A stretch of 64,000 nt of DNA from the NCBI RefSeq assembly GCF_029263665.1, contig NZ_JAJUFQ010000007.1, positions 62,001-126,000 on the forward strand, read 5' to 3'. A program made the translations under genes and the position numbers. This DNA comes from Halomonas sp. (lineage in GTDB: Bacteria; Pseudomonadota; Gammaproteobacteria; Pseudomonadales; Halomonadaceae). The notes below the pieces were generated by a model that saw only the letters and a list, made by a program, of their open reading frames with translations, was not told the DNA's origin and did no database searches. Positions 1 through 8,517 of the stretch are shown here, one piece after another. How positions within the stretch are numbered: position 1 is the first letter of the stretch; each line of letters opens with the position of its first letter.

Positions 1-357
1 AGGGATCAGCTCGCCTTCGTATGCCAGCGCCTTGACTTCGAAGTCTTTCTCATCTTTAGCGAAGTCCTTGAACAGACGGGCAGCAGCGCCCGGATGCTCG
101 AGGGAAAACGCCAACAGAGTCGGACCAACGAATGTCTCGTTCAGGCACTCCCACTGAGTGCCTTCCAAGGCGCGACGTGCCAGGGTGTTGCGAACAACAC
201 GCAGCTGGACGCCATTTTCACGGGCCTGCTTGCGCAGAGAGGTCATTTTGTCGACCGTAACACCACGTGAATCGGCAACTACGACGGAGAGAGCGTCCTT
301 CGCGGCTTCACTGACCTCGGCAACAATTGCCTTCTTGCCTTCGAGTGCTAGTGCCAC
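1..357 (-). CDS. rplJ: 50S ribosomal protein L10, C-terminus outside window
   Basis: L10 anchors the L7/L12 stalk on the large ribosomal subunit. 119 residues are visible, starting [12 protein letters not shown] and running through the conserved region with [10 protein letters not shown]; the gene continues past the left edge. The start is a GTG at 357, preceded by AAGGAG with 8 bases of spacing; no ATG start fits as well. It lies downstream of rplK and rplA on the same strand, the normal bacterial order, with rplL expected just outside the window. Confidence 0.96.
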   Translation of the reverse strand, partial: MALALEGKKAIVAEVSEAAKDALSVVVADSRGVTVDKMTSLRKQARENGVQLRVVRNTLARRALEGTQWECLNETFVGPTLLAFSLEHPGAAARLFKDFAKDEKDFEVKALAYEGELIP

Positions 358-631
358 AGTGATCACTCCTTCGTGCCGGAACCCGGAGGCCCCGGTGGTT
401 ACCATCCCCCTCTCCCACCGGGAAGAGAGGCCGTATGATGGTGCTCACCAGGATTGGCGGCACACCATCTGCGCAGGTGTTCTAGTAAACGATTAAGCTG
501 TCATCGACTCAGCTTTCGAGGTCTTCATCAGACAGCGCCTGCGGTCTTTGACGGCGCCCGCCGGCCAGGTGCCGGCACGGGTACCGCAAAGCGAGGGGAA
601 GCACTGCAGCGCTCCCCCAGATCATCGATCA
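358..631 (-). promoter_or_regulatory. rplJ leader, probable L10 autoregulatory region
   Basis: This 274-bp gap between rplA and rplJ has no gene. Near rplJ it has an inverted repeat CCCGGTGG/CCACCGGG (about 391-418) and other GC-rich segments able to pair. In gammaproteobacteria the L10-L7/L12 complex binds the rplJ leader and represses translation; position and length fit, but I did not match the leader consensus base by base. Confidence 0.5.
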
Positions 632-1324
632 TCACACCAGAGGAGCGAGATCGACGGTCAGACCCGGGCCCATGGTAGTGGACAGGGTCATTTTCTTGAA
701 GTACACACCCTTGGAGTTGCTCGGCTTGAGCTTCTTCAGATCAGCCAGCAGCGCCTCGAGGTTGCCCTTGATAGCGGCAGCATCGAAATCGACTTTACCC
801 AGAGTGGTATGAATGATGCCGTTCTTGTCGGTACGGAAACGCACCTGACCTGCCTTGGCATTCTTGACAGCAGTGGCAACATCCGGAGTCACGGTGCCGA
901 CCTTGGGGTTCGGCATCAGGCCACGCGGCCCCAGGATGGTACCCAGCTGACCGACAACACGCATGGCATCCGGAGATGCGATGACAACATCGAAGTCGAG
1001 CTGACCAGCCTTGACCTTCTCTGCCAGATCTTCCATACCGACGATATCAGCACCAGCTTCCTTGGCCGCATCGGCATTGGCACCCTGAGTAAAGACAGCA
1101 ACACGCACGTCCTTACCAGTACCGTGAGGCATGACAGTAGCGCCACGCACCACCTGGTCAGATTTACGCGGATCAACACCCAGGTTGATGGCGACGTCCA
1201 GAGACTCCTTGAACTTGACGGTGGACAGCTCGGCGAGCAGTGCCACAGCTTCATCAACAGAGTATGCCTTGGTAGCGTCGACCTTGTCGCGAATCAGCTT
1301 AGCGCGCTTGGTAAGCTTAGCCAT
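632..1324 (-). CDS. rplA: 50S ribosomal protein L1
   Basis: L1 forms the mobile stalk near the ribosomal E site and represses its own operon by binding mRNA. The 230-residue product starts [13 protein letters not shown] and contains the conserved segments [11 protein letters not shown] and [18 protein letters not shown] two codons upstream (1330) is also in frame, but the ATG at 1324 matches the family N-terminus and has GGAGG ten bases upstream. It starts 2 bp after the rplK stop, so translation is probably coupled. Confidence 0.97.
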   Translation of the reverse strand: MAKLTKRAKLIRDKVDATKAYSVDEAVALLAELSTVKFKESLDVAINLGVDPRKSDQVVRGATVMPHGTGKDVRVAVFTQGANADAAKEAGADIVGMEDLAEKVKAGQLDFDVVIASPDAMRVVGQLGTILGPRGLMPNPKVGTVTPDVATAVKNAKAGQVRFRTDKNGIIHTTLGKVDFDAAAIKGNLEALLADLKKLKPSNSKGVYFKKMTLSTTMGPGLTVDLAPLV

Positions 1325-1326
1325 GA

Positions 1327-1758
1327 TCAAAGACCCTCCACGTTCAGGCCCATGCTGCGAGCAGTACCAGCGATGGTACGCACAGCGGCGTCAAGATCAG
1401 CAGCGGTCAGATCCGGCTCTTTGGTCTTGGCGATCTCTTCCAGCTGATCGCGAGTCACAGTACCGACCTTCTTCTTGTTCGGCTCACCAGAGCCGGACTT
1501 GATACCTGCAGCCTTCTTCAGCAGGATCGCCGCAGGCGGCGTCTTGGTGACGAAGGTGAAGCTGCGGTCAGAATAGACGGTGATGACCACGGGAGTCGGG
1601 AGACCCGGCTCGATGTTCTGCGTCTCAGCGTTGAACGCCTTGCAGAACTCCATGATGTTGACACCGTGCTGACCCAGAGCAGGACCCACGGGGGGGCTCG
1701 GGTTGGCCTTACCAGCTGCAACCTGCAGCTTGATGTATGCCTGGACTTTCTTAGCCAT
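1327..1758 (-). CDS. rplK: 50S ribosomal protein L11
   Basis: L11 is part of the GTPase-associated centre and is needed for RelA activation. The 143-residue length is standard. The N-terminus [13 protein letters not shown] with [23 protein letters not shown] is the diagnostic region, and the C-terminal rRNA-binding domain ends with [19 protein letters not shown] Shine-Dalgarno sequence lies seven bases upstream of the ATG. It is followed at once by rplA. Confidence 0.98.
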   Translation of the reverse strand: MAKKVQAYIKLQVAAGKANPSPPVGPALGQHGVNIMEFCKAFNAETQNIEPGLPTPVVITVYSDRSFTFVTKTPPAAILLKKAAGIKSGSGEPNKKKVGTVTRDQLEEIAKTKEPDLTAADLDAAVRTIAGTARSMGLNVEGL

Positions 1759-1812
1759 GTTAAGACTCCAGATGGGTAATAACGCTGCAAGCAGCTCCCC
1801 GGGACGACATGA

Positions 1813-1839
1813 TCGCCCCTACCGTATCAATAGGGGCGA
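1813..1839 (-). promoter_or_regulatory. Hairpin in the rplK leader
   Basis: A perfect 9-bp stem (TCGCCCCTA/TAGGGGCGA) with a 9-base loop lies in the 142-bp gap between nusG and rplK. No U-tract follows it on the minus strand, so it is not a standard terminator. In E. coli the rplK leader binds L1 for feedback control; this hairpin could be part of such a site or an mRNA-processing structure. That role is inferred from position only. Confidence 0.4.
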
Positions 1840-1900
1840 CCTCGATAACACTTAAAAAGCAACCACAACCTTCACCCGGCAATCGGCCGAGCGAATGGCA

Positions 1901-2434
1901 TCATTCTTTCTCCACCTGGGAGAATTCCAGCTCGACAGGCGTCGCACGACCAAAGATCAAAACACTGACCTGCAGGCGACTCTTGTCGTAATTGACCTCT
2001 TCCACCACACCATTGAAGTCGGCAAAGGGGCCATCAATGACACGCACGGACTGTCCCGGCTCGAACAAGGTCTTGGGACGCGGCTTTTCAGAGCCATCAC
2101 GGACGCGACTGAGGATGGCATCCGCCTCACGCTGGGTGATCGGTGCCGGCTTTTCCTTGGTACCCCCAATGAAGCCCATCACACGGGGAGTTTCGTTAAC
2201 CAGGTGCCAGCTTTCGTCCACCATCTCCATCTCGACCAGGACATAGCCGGGATAGAACTTGCGTTCGCTTTTGCGGCGCTTGCCATCACGCATCTCGACG
2301 ACTTCTTCCGTAGGCACCAGGATCTCACCAAAGAGATCCTCCATGCCATGCAATTTCACACGCTCGATCAGCGAGCGCATGACATGCTTCTCGAAGCCAG
2401 AGTAGGCATGAACGACGTACCAACGCTTGGACAT
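1901..2434 (-). CDS. nusG: Transcription termination/antitermination factor NusG
   Basis: NusG binds RNA polymerase, promotes processivity and links it to Rho or to the ribosome. The 177-residue product has the NGN domain (start [18 protein letters not shown], with [13 protein letters not shown]) and a C-terminal KOW domain ([19 protein letters not shown]). It lies 8 bp downstream of secE, the usual secE-nusG pair. Confidence 0.98.
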   Translation of the reverse strand: MSKRWYVVHAYSGFEKHVMRSLIERVKLHGMEDLFGEILVPTEEVVEMRDGKRRKSERKFYPGYVLVEMEMVDESWHLVNETPRVMGFIGGTKEKPAPITQREADAILSRVRDGSEKPRPKTLFEPGQSVRVIDGPFADFNGVVEEVNYDKSRLQVSVLIFGRATPVELEFSQVEKE

Positions 2435-2442
2435 GAAATCTC

Positions 2443-2811
2443 CTAACCGATGACGCCGGACATTGCCCAGCTGAGCAGAGTATCAATCAGCCACAACACC
2501 AGCCCGACCACAGCAACGGACACCAACACGATAGCCGTGGTCTGGATAGTCTCAGGACGAGTCGGCCAGACGACACGCTGAATTTCCTTCTTGGCGCTTC
2601 GCGCCAGCTCCATCAGCTCGCGCCCCTTGGCAGTCATCAAGGCAACCAAAGCAGCGACCACGGACAGGGCAACGACACCCAGAACACGATACAGGAGCGG
2701 CTGATCGGCAAAGTAGGTATTGCCGACAACGGCCAACACCAGAAGAACGACGACAACCGCCCATTTGAGCCCGTCGTGGCGCGACTCCTGCACCTCGGCG
2801 CTATGCTTCAT
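2443..2811 (-). CDS. secE: Preprotein translocase subunit SecE
   Basis: SecE clamps SecY in the inner-membrane translocon. The 122-residue product has three predicted membrane segments (residues about 15-30, 40-60 and 90-115) and the conserved amphipathic stretch [18 protein letters not shown] before the last one. The start is the ATG at 2811, preceded by GAGGAG; a longer frame runs upstream into tRNA-Trp and is not real. The length is close to the E. coli protein (127). Confidence 0.96.
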   Translation of the reverse strand: MKHSAEVQESRHDGLKWAVVVVLLVLAVVGNTYFADQPLLYRVLGVVALSVVAALVALMTAKGRELMELARSAKKEIQRVVWPTRPETIQTTAIVLVSVAVVGLVLWLIDTLLSWAMSGVIG

Positions 2812-2883
2812 AAAGATGAGACTCCTCAGGGCGCGGCAATCGAAACCAGATAGTGTACAAAAAACTGCCAGCCTGGGGAAGAC

Positions 2884-2959
<76 letters not shown>

Positions 2960-3009
2960 GTACTCGATGCAGGCAACCCTTTGCGGGCACCTCTGCAACA
3001 GCGGGCGCC

Positions 3010-3038
3010 ATCTTAGCGGAGCCACCAGGATTTGGCAA
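3010..3038 (-). promoter_or_regulatory. Sigma70-type promoter for tRNA-Trp-secE-nusG
   Basis: On the minus strand TTGCCA (3038-3033) is followed by a 17-bp spacer and TAAGAT (3015-3010). The discriminator just after it is very GC-rich (GGCGCCCGC), as in stringently controlled stable-RNA promoters. It sits after the terminator that ends the upstream tRNA unit, so transcription of the secE unit must restart here. Confidence 0.75.
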
Positions 3039-3080
3039 CCCCCTCGCACCCAGCAAACACCTCGTCATCGGAGCGATGAC

Positions 3081-3110
3081 AAGAAGAAAGGCGAGCCTAG
3101 GCCCGCCTTT
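3081..3110 (-). terminator. Intrinsic terminator after tRNA-Thr
   Basis: The stem arms AAAGGCG-GCC and GGC-CGCCTTT occupy 3087-3110 (nearly perfect, with one mismatch), followed on the minus strand by the T-rich tract TTCTTCTT. It ends the tRNA-Tyr/Gly/Thr unit at the point where tuf begins in many relatives. Confidence 0.75.
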
Positions 3111-3116
3111 CAACAC

Positions 3117-3191
3117 TGGAGCTCATGGACGGATTTGAACCGTCGACCTCACCCTTACCAAGGGTGTGCTCTACCCCTGAGCTACATGAGC
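3117..3191 (-). tRNA. tRNA-Thr (GGT anticodon)
   Basis: A 75-base cloverleaf beginning GCTCATG and ending CATGAGC-T-CCA, with anticodon loop TTGGTAA and T-loop GGTTCAAATCC. It is third in the Tyr-Gly-Thr cluster, matching the order of the E. coli tyrU-glyT-thrT cluster. Confidence 0.97.
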
Positions 3192-3238
3192 GCACTCTTT
3201 GATATCAAGACCTTCAGACAGGCAGAGATATCCAACAC

Positions 3239-3312
<74 letters not shown>

Positions 3313-3363
3313 CTACCCACTCAGAAATCCAATACCAGAAAACCGATATTCGATCTCAAATTC

Positions 3364-3447
<84 letters not shown>

Positions 3448-3459
3448 AGCTGGCGAAGC

Positions 3460-3487
3460 ATTCTATCGCCTCATCCCGCAATGTCAA
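3460..3487 (-). promoter_or_regulatory. Strong promoter of the tRNA-Tyr/Gly/Thr unit
   Basis: On the minus strand TTGACA (3487-3482), a 16-bp spacer and TAGAAT (3465-3460) lie 13 bases upstream of the mature tRNA-Tyr 5' end. The -35 is consensus, as expected for stable RNA genes. Confidence 0.8.
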
Positions 3488-3599
3488 GTGCTTGTTTCTC
3501 AAAAGCTCTTCCAAAAGCTTTCTTTATTCACACTCGTCATCTAACGCAGAGCAACAAGGGAATTGCTCATCACTCTGCCCTGGAACGCGGCGTATGATG

Positions 3600-4439
3600 T
3601 CAAAGCAGTGATGAGAATGCAAGGCCCGCACGAATTTTTTCTAGTGCCACTGGGCGCGGAGGCGCTGGAGCCCCGGCCATCTTGCCAGCACGCTCAGCAG
3701 TCGTCAGCGGGAAACATGCCTCAAGCCCGGCATAGACCATGTCGGGCCAGATTGCATGAGGCACCTGAATTCCGCGCGACACCACTAGCGCATCTCCCCC
3801 GGTGACCAGCATCGGCAACGAGATGCTTTCGCGATCGCACACCTCAGCATATATACGATTGACAGCACTCACTGCGGCCAGATAGATACCGTGATTCACC
3901 GCTTCCGCAGTGCGCCTCCCTGGCGCCAGCAGCTCATCCGCTTCACTATCCGGATCGATGGCCACGTTGCCGGTACCCAGCTTGAGGCTTTCCTTCATCA
4001 GGCGCAGCCCTGGAAGGATGTAACCGCCCAGGTGGCGGCCACCAGGCAGTACGAAATCAATGGTGATGGCGCTGCCGCAATCCACCACGCAACAGGCGCC
4101 GGCCAATTGATATCCGGCCAGCACCCCCATCCAGCGGTCCACCCCCAAGCGACCGGGCTCGACATAACCATTGGTCACCCCCAGCGTCTCATGGGCAGGT
4201 CGCGCTACGTGCACTGTCCGCACATTGTCCTTGAGCAGCCTCTCTGTCTGAGTCAGTACAGAACGACGCGCAACACTGGAGATACGCACCGTTTCCACCA
4301 CTTCCAGGTCAGGGATGTCTGCACCGGGTTTCCACTCATCACGAGTCCATACCGCACCTCGCGAACGAATTTCACTGCTCACAGAGTCTTTCAGGCGCCA
4401 TTTGGATAGTGTATTGCCGATATCGAGATCAAGAATCAT
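3600..4439 (-). CDS. coaX: Type III pantothenate kinase
   Basis: CoaX phosphorylates pantothenate in the first step of coenzyme A synthesis and, unlike CoaA, is not inhibited by CoA. The 279-residue product has the N-terminal phosphate-binding motif DIGNT, the segment LGVDRWMGVLAG and the second ASKHA motif DCGSAITIDFV. Its ATG overlaps the birA stop by 4 bp (ATGA), so the two are translationally coupled; birA-coaX pairs are common in gammaproteobacteria. The length is slightly above the usual 245-260. Confidence 0.93.
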   Translation of the reverse strand: MILDLDIGNTLSKWRLKDSVSSEIRSRGAVWTRDEWKPGADIPDLEVVETVRISSVARRSVLTQTERLLKDNVRTVHVARPAHETLGVTNGYVEPGRLGVDRWMGVLAGYQLAGACCVVDCGSAITIDFVLPGGRHLGGYILPGLRLMKESLKLGTGNVAIDPDSEADELLAPGRRTAEAVNHGIYLAAVSAVNRIYAEVCDRESISLPMLVTGGDALVVSRGIQVPHAIWPDMVYAGLEACFPLTTAERAGKMAGAPAPPRPVALEKIRAGLAFSSLL

Positions 4440-5419
4440 GAGCGGCCACGCACGCTGATTTCTCCTCCTACCAGGCGCTCCTGGCGCTCGCCTTGACGCA
4501 CCAGAAGATTGCCATTCTGATCTACGCCTTCCGCTATCATGACATCGCGACGCTCTCCACGGATGACATCGACTTCACACCCTTCGAAGGCGTGGCGCTG
4601 ATTCCACTCACCCTGCCAGCCAGCGAAGCCCAGAGCCTCGAAATCCGCCAACATTGCCAGCAATCCATTGAGCAGTTCAGCAGCCAACATGTTGCGCGAA
4701 ACACTAGGGGACTGGTCGTACACGCAGGCTATCGGCTGGTCGATGGAGGCGCGGAAGTCATCTGGCAAATCCACATTGATGCCCATACCCAAGACCACTT
4801 CACAAGGACCCGCGGCATCTCCACTGATCTCCACAAGAATGCCGGCGAGCTTCCCCCATTCACCGCCATCATTCTTCAGCAATACATCATTGGGCCACTT
4901 CAGCGCAGGCTCCAGCCCGTGTCGTTCCAGGACCTGAGCCAGCACCACACCAACAGCCAGGCTCAGCCCCTCCAGGGCAGACACCCCAGACTCGAAGCGC
5001 CAACCTACAGAGCACATCAGAGTGCGCCCCCATGGCGTGGTCCATACTCGCCCCCGACGCCCCCGCCCCGCGCTCTGCTGCTCCACGAGACATGCCTCGG
5101 CATGACCTGCACCCTGCTGAAAGCGGTGGCGCAGGAACTCATTGCTGGAAGGCAAGACTTCTTCGACAAACAAGCGGGAAAGATGCTGGCGCGACTCACG
5201 CGACAAGGCAGTAACGATGGAATGACCATCGAGCAATTCCATGGGGGATGACAGACGATATCCCTGCCCTTTCACAGCCTCCATCGGAATGCCGAGATCT
5301 TCCAGCTTACGAAGTTGTTTCCATACCGCCGCGCGCGATACTCCCAGACGCTCTCCTAACTGCTGGCCAGAATGGTATTCGCCATCACTAAGGAGGCGAA
5401 TCAGCTCACCTATGGTCAT
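4436..5419 (-). CDS. birA: Biotin-[acetyl-CoA-carboxylase] ligase / biotin repressor
   Basis: BirA attaches biotin to the biotin carrier protein and, with its N-terminal winged helix, represses biotin genes. The 327-residue product has the DNA-binding domain (residues 1-65, with GERLGVSRAAVWKQL), the catalytic loop GRGRRGRVW, the biotin-contact segment KWPNDVLL and a C-terminal SH3-like domain ending VRGRS. The winged helix makes it the bifunctional regulatory type. Confidence 0.95.
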   Translation of the reverse strand: MTIGELIRLLSDGEYHSGQQLGERLGVSRAAVWKQLRKLEDLGIPMEAVKGQGYRLSSPMELLDGHSIVTALSRESRQHLSRLFVEEVLPSSNEFLRHRFQQGAGHAEACLVEQQSAGRGRRGRVWTTPWGRTLMCSVGWRFESGVSALEGLSLAVGVVLAQVLERHGLEPALKWPNDVLLKNDGGEWGKLAGILVEISGDAAGPCEVVLGMGINVDLPDDFRASIDQPIACVYDQSPSVSRNMLAAELLNGLLAMLADFEALGFAGWQGEWNQRHAFEGCEVDVIRGERRDVMIAEGVDQNGNLLVRQGERQERLVGGEISVRGRS

Positions 5420-5594
5420 TCCTCATCCCCACCGCGGGAAAAGACCATAGTCTATCGAAAGTCATCAGACGAAGCATAATTCACCGATAAAGCTTTGCGC
5501 CGCGGCTCCAATGGATAGAATGGAGGCTCGATGCAAAATATCCCGGTCTGTCGCCAGGGCGACAGACATACCTCAAAAAATGGAGTCATATACC

Positions 5595-6419
5595 ATGCGT
5601 CACCTTCTGGTCATGATCATGGTTAGCGTGTTGGGCTTCGGCCTTGCCGTTGATCACGCCGAGGCCCGCCGCCTGGGCGGTGGCAAGAGTGTCGGCAGCT
5701 TTTCCCAACAAGCTCCCAGCTCTGCCACATCCAGTTCTTCCGCATCATCACCCAAAGCCACCGGTGCAGCCGGTACTCGCAAGGGCGGCTTCATGGGCGG
5801 CATGCTGGGCGGCCTGCTGGCTGGTAGCCTGCTTGGCGCACTGTTCTTCGGTGGCGCATTCGATGGCCTTGGGATCGTCGACATTCTATTGATGGCTGGC
5901 CTGGCATTCCTGCTGTTCCGCTTCCTGACCCGGCGCCGGGCTGCCATGGCTGGGGCGGGAGACAATGTCATGCAGCGCCAGCAGCATGACACATCTGTAC
6001 CTTTCAACATGCCAGGCACCTCCTCCGGCGGCATGGCATCCGGCCCTGTCAGCGATCCAGAGTGGTTTGACCGTGAGCGTTTCCTTGGCGGTGCCAAGGA
6101 GCATTTCATGACCTTGCAGCGTGCCTGGGACAACAATGACCTTTCGGGTATCCAGGAATACGTCACTCCCGAGCTGTACAACCTGCTGCGTGAAGAGCGC
6201 GCTAACCAACCTGCCAACAACAGCACCGAGGTCATCCGGCTGTTCGCCGAGATGGGTGGCATCCAGGAGCTCAATGGCAAGGCGGAGGCCCGAGTACTCT
6301 TCCATGGCATCCTCGACGAAAACGGCACCCAGACCGAGTTCAACGAGACATGGCACTTGGTCCGTGACGTGCGCGAGAGTGCCCCCTGGTATGTGCAGGG
6401 CATCGAACAGAACAGCTGA
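5595..6419 (+). CDS. Tim44-like domain membrane protein
   Basis: This 274-residue protein has a signal peptide (about residues 1-24, ending DHAEA), then RRLGGGKSVGSF, a Ser/Ala/Pro-rich linker, a Gly-rich membrane segment (about 80-115) and a C-terminal Tim44/Mba1-like domain. That domain has the typical pattern FLGGAKEHFMTLQRAWDNND followed by L..YVTPELYNLL. Such proteins are annotated as predicted lipid-binding or transport proteins of the inner membrane; the true role is unknown. The ATG at 5595 has GGAG nine bases upstream; a longer frame adds residues that do not belong to the signal peptide. The gene is single, with its own terminator. Confidence 0.85.
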   Translation: MRHLLVMIMVSVLGFGLAVDHAEARRLGGGKSVGSFSQQAPSSATSSSSASSPKATGAAGTRKGGFMGGMLGGLLAGSLLGALFFGGAFDGLGIVDILLMAGLAFLLFRFLTRRRAAMAGAGDNVMQRQQHDTSVPFNMPGTSSGGMASGPVSDPEWFDRERFLGGAKEHFMTLQRAWDNNDLSGIQEYVTPELYNLLREERANQPANNSTEVIRLFAEMGGIQELNGKAEARVLFHGILDENGTQTEFNETWHLVRDVRESAPWYVQGIEQNS

Positions 6420-6446
6420 TGCCGAGCGATTACCCGTTTCAATGAA

Positions 6447-6475
6447 AAAAGCCAGGGCAATGCCCTGGCTTTACT
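6447..6475 (+). terminator. Intrinsic terminator of the Tim44-like gene
   Basis: AAAGCCAGGGCA/TGCCCTGGCTTT forms a nearly perfect stem 28 bp after the stop codon, followed by TTACTGTTT. It may also work on the opposite strand because A residues precede it. Confidence 0.75.
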
Positions 6476-6824
6476 GTTTCAGATTCATGGAAATAGCGAC
6501 TGACTAACCCAGTAGCATCGTACATCCAAACTCTGTAACGACATGTCATTGATCAGGCCAATGACATGGAAGAGTGCTTCAATCTTTCCTCAGGATGTCA
6601 CCAGAGGCCACTAAAGCACCATCCAACCTGCCTCTTCTGCACATGGAAGCATCGTCAAGGAAGCACTGAAACGTTAGCATCCACCAGAAGACGAGGATAT
6701 CAAGCTTGAGAATCCGGCTGACGAGTTCAAGTCTCGGCTAGCGTTTCTTTTGCCAGCAGGTTCAAGTCCGCTCAAACATGCTTAAGCAATTTCTTCATGA
6801 ATGCTGCTGTACAACTGTAAGACG
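6476..6824. other. Non-coding gap with one inverted repeat
   Basis: I see no credible gene here on either strand. The only clear structure is a perfect 10-bp inverted repeat CATGTCATTG/CAATGACATG at 6542-6568 with a 7-base spacer. No T-tract follows it, so it may be an operator, a small-RNA fold or a decayed element. Confidence 0.45.
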
Positions 6825-6862
6825 ACAGAGGCCGAGCACATGCCCGGCCTCTGTTCTTCTCG
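6825..6862. terminator. Hairpin, probable terminator after the acidic lipoprotein
   Basis: ACAGAGGCCG (6825-6834) and CGGCCTCTGT (6845-6854) form a perfect 10-bp stem with a 10-base loop. On the plus strand it is followed by TCTTCT; on the minus strand the tract is weaker. It lies 50-90 bp after the end of the minus-strand lipoprotein gene and probably ends that transcript, although the U-tract better suits the plus strand. Confidence 0.5.
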
Positions 6863-6913
6863 CTACATCACTGCAATAAGCAGGTTCATTCAAGCGACGC
6901 CCAACTGATCACA

Positions 6914-7396
6914 TCAGTTAGTTGTTGCTTCTCCTTCAGCAGAAGCATCAGCGTCTGCCTCAGTACCGTCCATTGCTTCCTTGGCGCTGTCGGCAGCATC
7001 ATCAATGGCACCGTTAACAGCATCCTCGGCCTGATTCATGGCGTCATCCGCAGCTTCACCCATGGCATCGCCAGCTTCTGTTGCAGCATCCCCCACTTCA
7101 GATCCAGCCTCTTCTGCTGCCGTTGCAGCATCATCTGCCGCTTCATCCATCGTCTCGCCAGCTTCCGTTGCAGCTTCCTCCGCGGAGTCAGTTGCTTCAT
7201 CTGCAGCAGTTGCCGCGTTGTCCATCTCTTCATCAGCGGTAGCAGCAGAATCATCTGCAGTCTGATCCGCGGGCTGCTCGGTGCTGGTATCGTCGGTAGC
7301 ATCTGCAGGCTCTTCCTTGTCACAGGCTGCCAAGCCTCCCGCAGTCAGAGCCATCAACATTGCCATACCAATCGTGCGCTTCATGCTGTTTTTCAT
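6914..7396 (-). CDS. Acidic alanine-rich lipoprotein with LEA-like 11-residue repeats
   Basis: This 160-residue protein has a lipoprotein signal peptide ending in the lipobox LAAC (Cys25). The mature part is almost entirely Ala, Asp, Glu, Thr and Met. From about residue 50 it falls into 11-residue units of the form AEEAATEAGET, MDEAADDAATA, ATEAGDAMGEA, which would form a long amphipathic helix. Hendecad repeats of this kind occur in LEA-type desiccation proteins; a protective or spacer role at the cell surface is inference. The ATG at 7396 has AGGAGGAG six bases upstream. Homology searches will be dominated by low complexity. It may be present in the inner or outer membrane; Asp at +2 is the inner-membrane retention signal, and here the residue after Cys is Asp. 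Confidence 0.8.
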   Translation of the reverse strand: MKNSMKRTIGMAMLMALTAGGLAACDKEEPADATDDTSTEQPADQTADDSAATADEEMDNAATAADEATDSAEEAATEAGETMDEAADDAATAAEEAGSEVGDAATEAGDAMGEAADDAMNQAEDAVNGAIDDAADSAKEAMDGTEADADASAEGEATTN

Positions 7397-7687
7397 ACAC
7401 ATCTCCTCCTGAGACATTGGTCAAATAACGCTATAACCCCAAGCTAGCCTTGAAAAGTGAAGCACGCCAGCACAATGCGTAACATTATGTAAACCACAAG
7501 CAGCAACTAAGTTTACTTGAGCTGTCTGAGCATCGAACTATTCTCGCAATCTTCAGACCACATACGTCAAGATAGAGCATTCGCTTGAGTTTCACAGGCC
7601 ACATGTTCACACCACACTATGCTAAAAGAGATCCCATGCCATGGACTCTCTTTCTGCTGTCATCTGTCACAATGTTTCCATCGGGTA

Positions 7688-8467
7688 TCACCCTTGGTCA
7701 CCACCTGCTACGGGAACCACCGTACCTGTGATATAGCTGGCATCTTTCGAAGCAAGAAACAGAATGGGCCCAACTTGTTCATCAAGGGTGCCATAGCGAT
7801 TCATCAGACATGAATCAATGGTCTGATCAATATGTGCCTGATACCAGGCCTGCTGTGTTTCATTCTGAGGCTCAGGGGTTCCTCGCGAAATCCTGCGAGG
7901 CGGTGCTTCTGTCCCCCCGGGTGCGGTTGCCACTACGCGAATACCAACATCTGCGTACTCCATGGCCAGCGAGGCAGTAATGGCATTGATGCCTCCCTTG
8001 GCTGCAGAATAAGGGATACGATGGATACCGCGAGTCGCCGCCGACGAGACATTGATGATCACGCCACTGCACTGCCCTACCATGGACGGTAGCACGGCAC
8101 GGCAGGTATATAGCGTTGTCATCAATGACCGCGTGATTTCGGCCTGGATTTCAGTATCCGAGAATTCCACGAATGGCTTGAAGTTGATCGCCCCCCCAAC
8201 GTTATTGACCAGCACATCGATTCGACCAAATCGCCCTAGTCCCTGTTGAACAGCGGATTCAGCTCCTTGCCATCTTTCCAGGTCGGCATTGATTGCCAGG
8301 ACATCGTTACCCTGGGCATTCAATATGTCTGCGATCTCTTGCAAGTAGTGGGAACGATCCACCAGGATCAACTTTGCTCCCTCTTGTGCTGCGCGCTCTG
8401 CCAGGCGCCGCCCAATCCCTTGGGCAGCTCCTGTGATCAGCATCACTGTGTCGTTGAATCGCTGCAT
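7688..8467 (-). CDS. benD: 1,6-dihydroxycyclohexa-2,4-diene-1-carboxylate dehydrogenase
   Basis: BenD oxidises the cis-diol made from benzoate to catechol, releasing CO2 and making NADH. The 259-residue short-chain dehydrogenase has the cofactor motif TGAAQGIG, the structural NNVGG, and the catalytic Ser-Tyr-Lys set in NVSSAATRG and YSAAKGG. It is the last gene of the cat-ben operon, 50 bp after benC. The ending TGTVVPVAGGDQG is typical of the family. Confidence 0.93.
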   Translation of the reverse strand: MQRFNDTVMLITGAAQGIGRRLAERAAQEGAKLILVDRSHYLQEIADILNAQGNDVLAINADLERWQGAESAVQQGLGRFGRIDVLVNNVGGAINFKPFVEFSDTEIQAEITRSLMTTLYTCRAVLPSMVGQCSGVIINVSSAATRGIHRIPYSAAKGGINAITASLAMEYADVGIRVVATAPGGTEAPPRRISRGTPEPQNETQQAWYQAHIDQTIDSCLMNRYGTLDEQVGPILFLASKDASYITGTVVPVAGGDQG

Positions 8468-8517
8468 GACAGTTTCTTCTCACAAAGGTGGACAAGAAGT
8501 TCTTGGGACGAATTGGA

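Noticed and set aside
548..1447. Long plus-strand reading frame opposite rplA/rplK
   Set aside because: It is antisense to two certain ribosomal-protein genes, has no recognisable domain and no ribosome site.
4493..5251. Long plus-strand frame opposite birA
   Set aside because: The minus-strand birA and coaX genes explain this region fully; the frame follows codon-position bias of birA.
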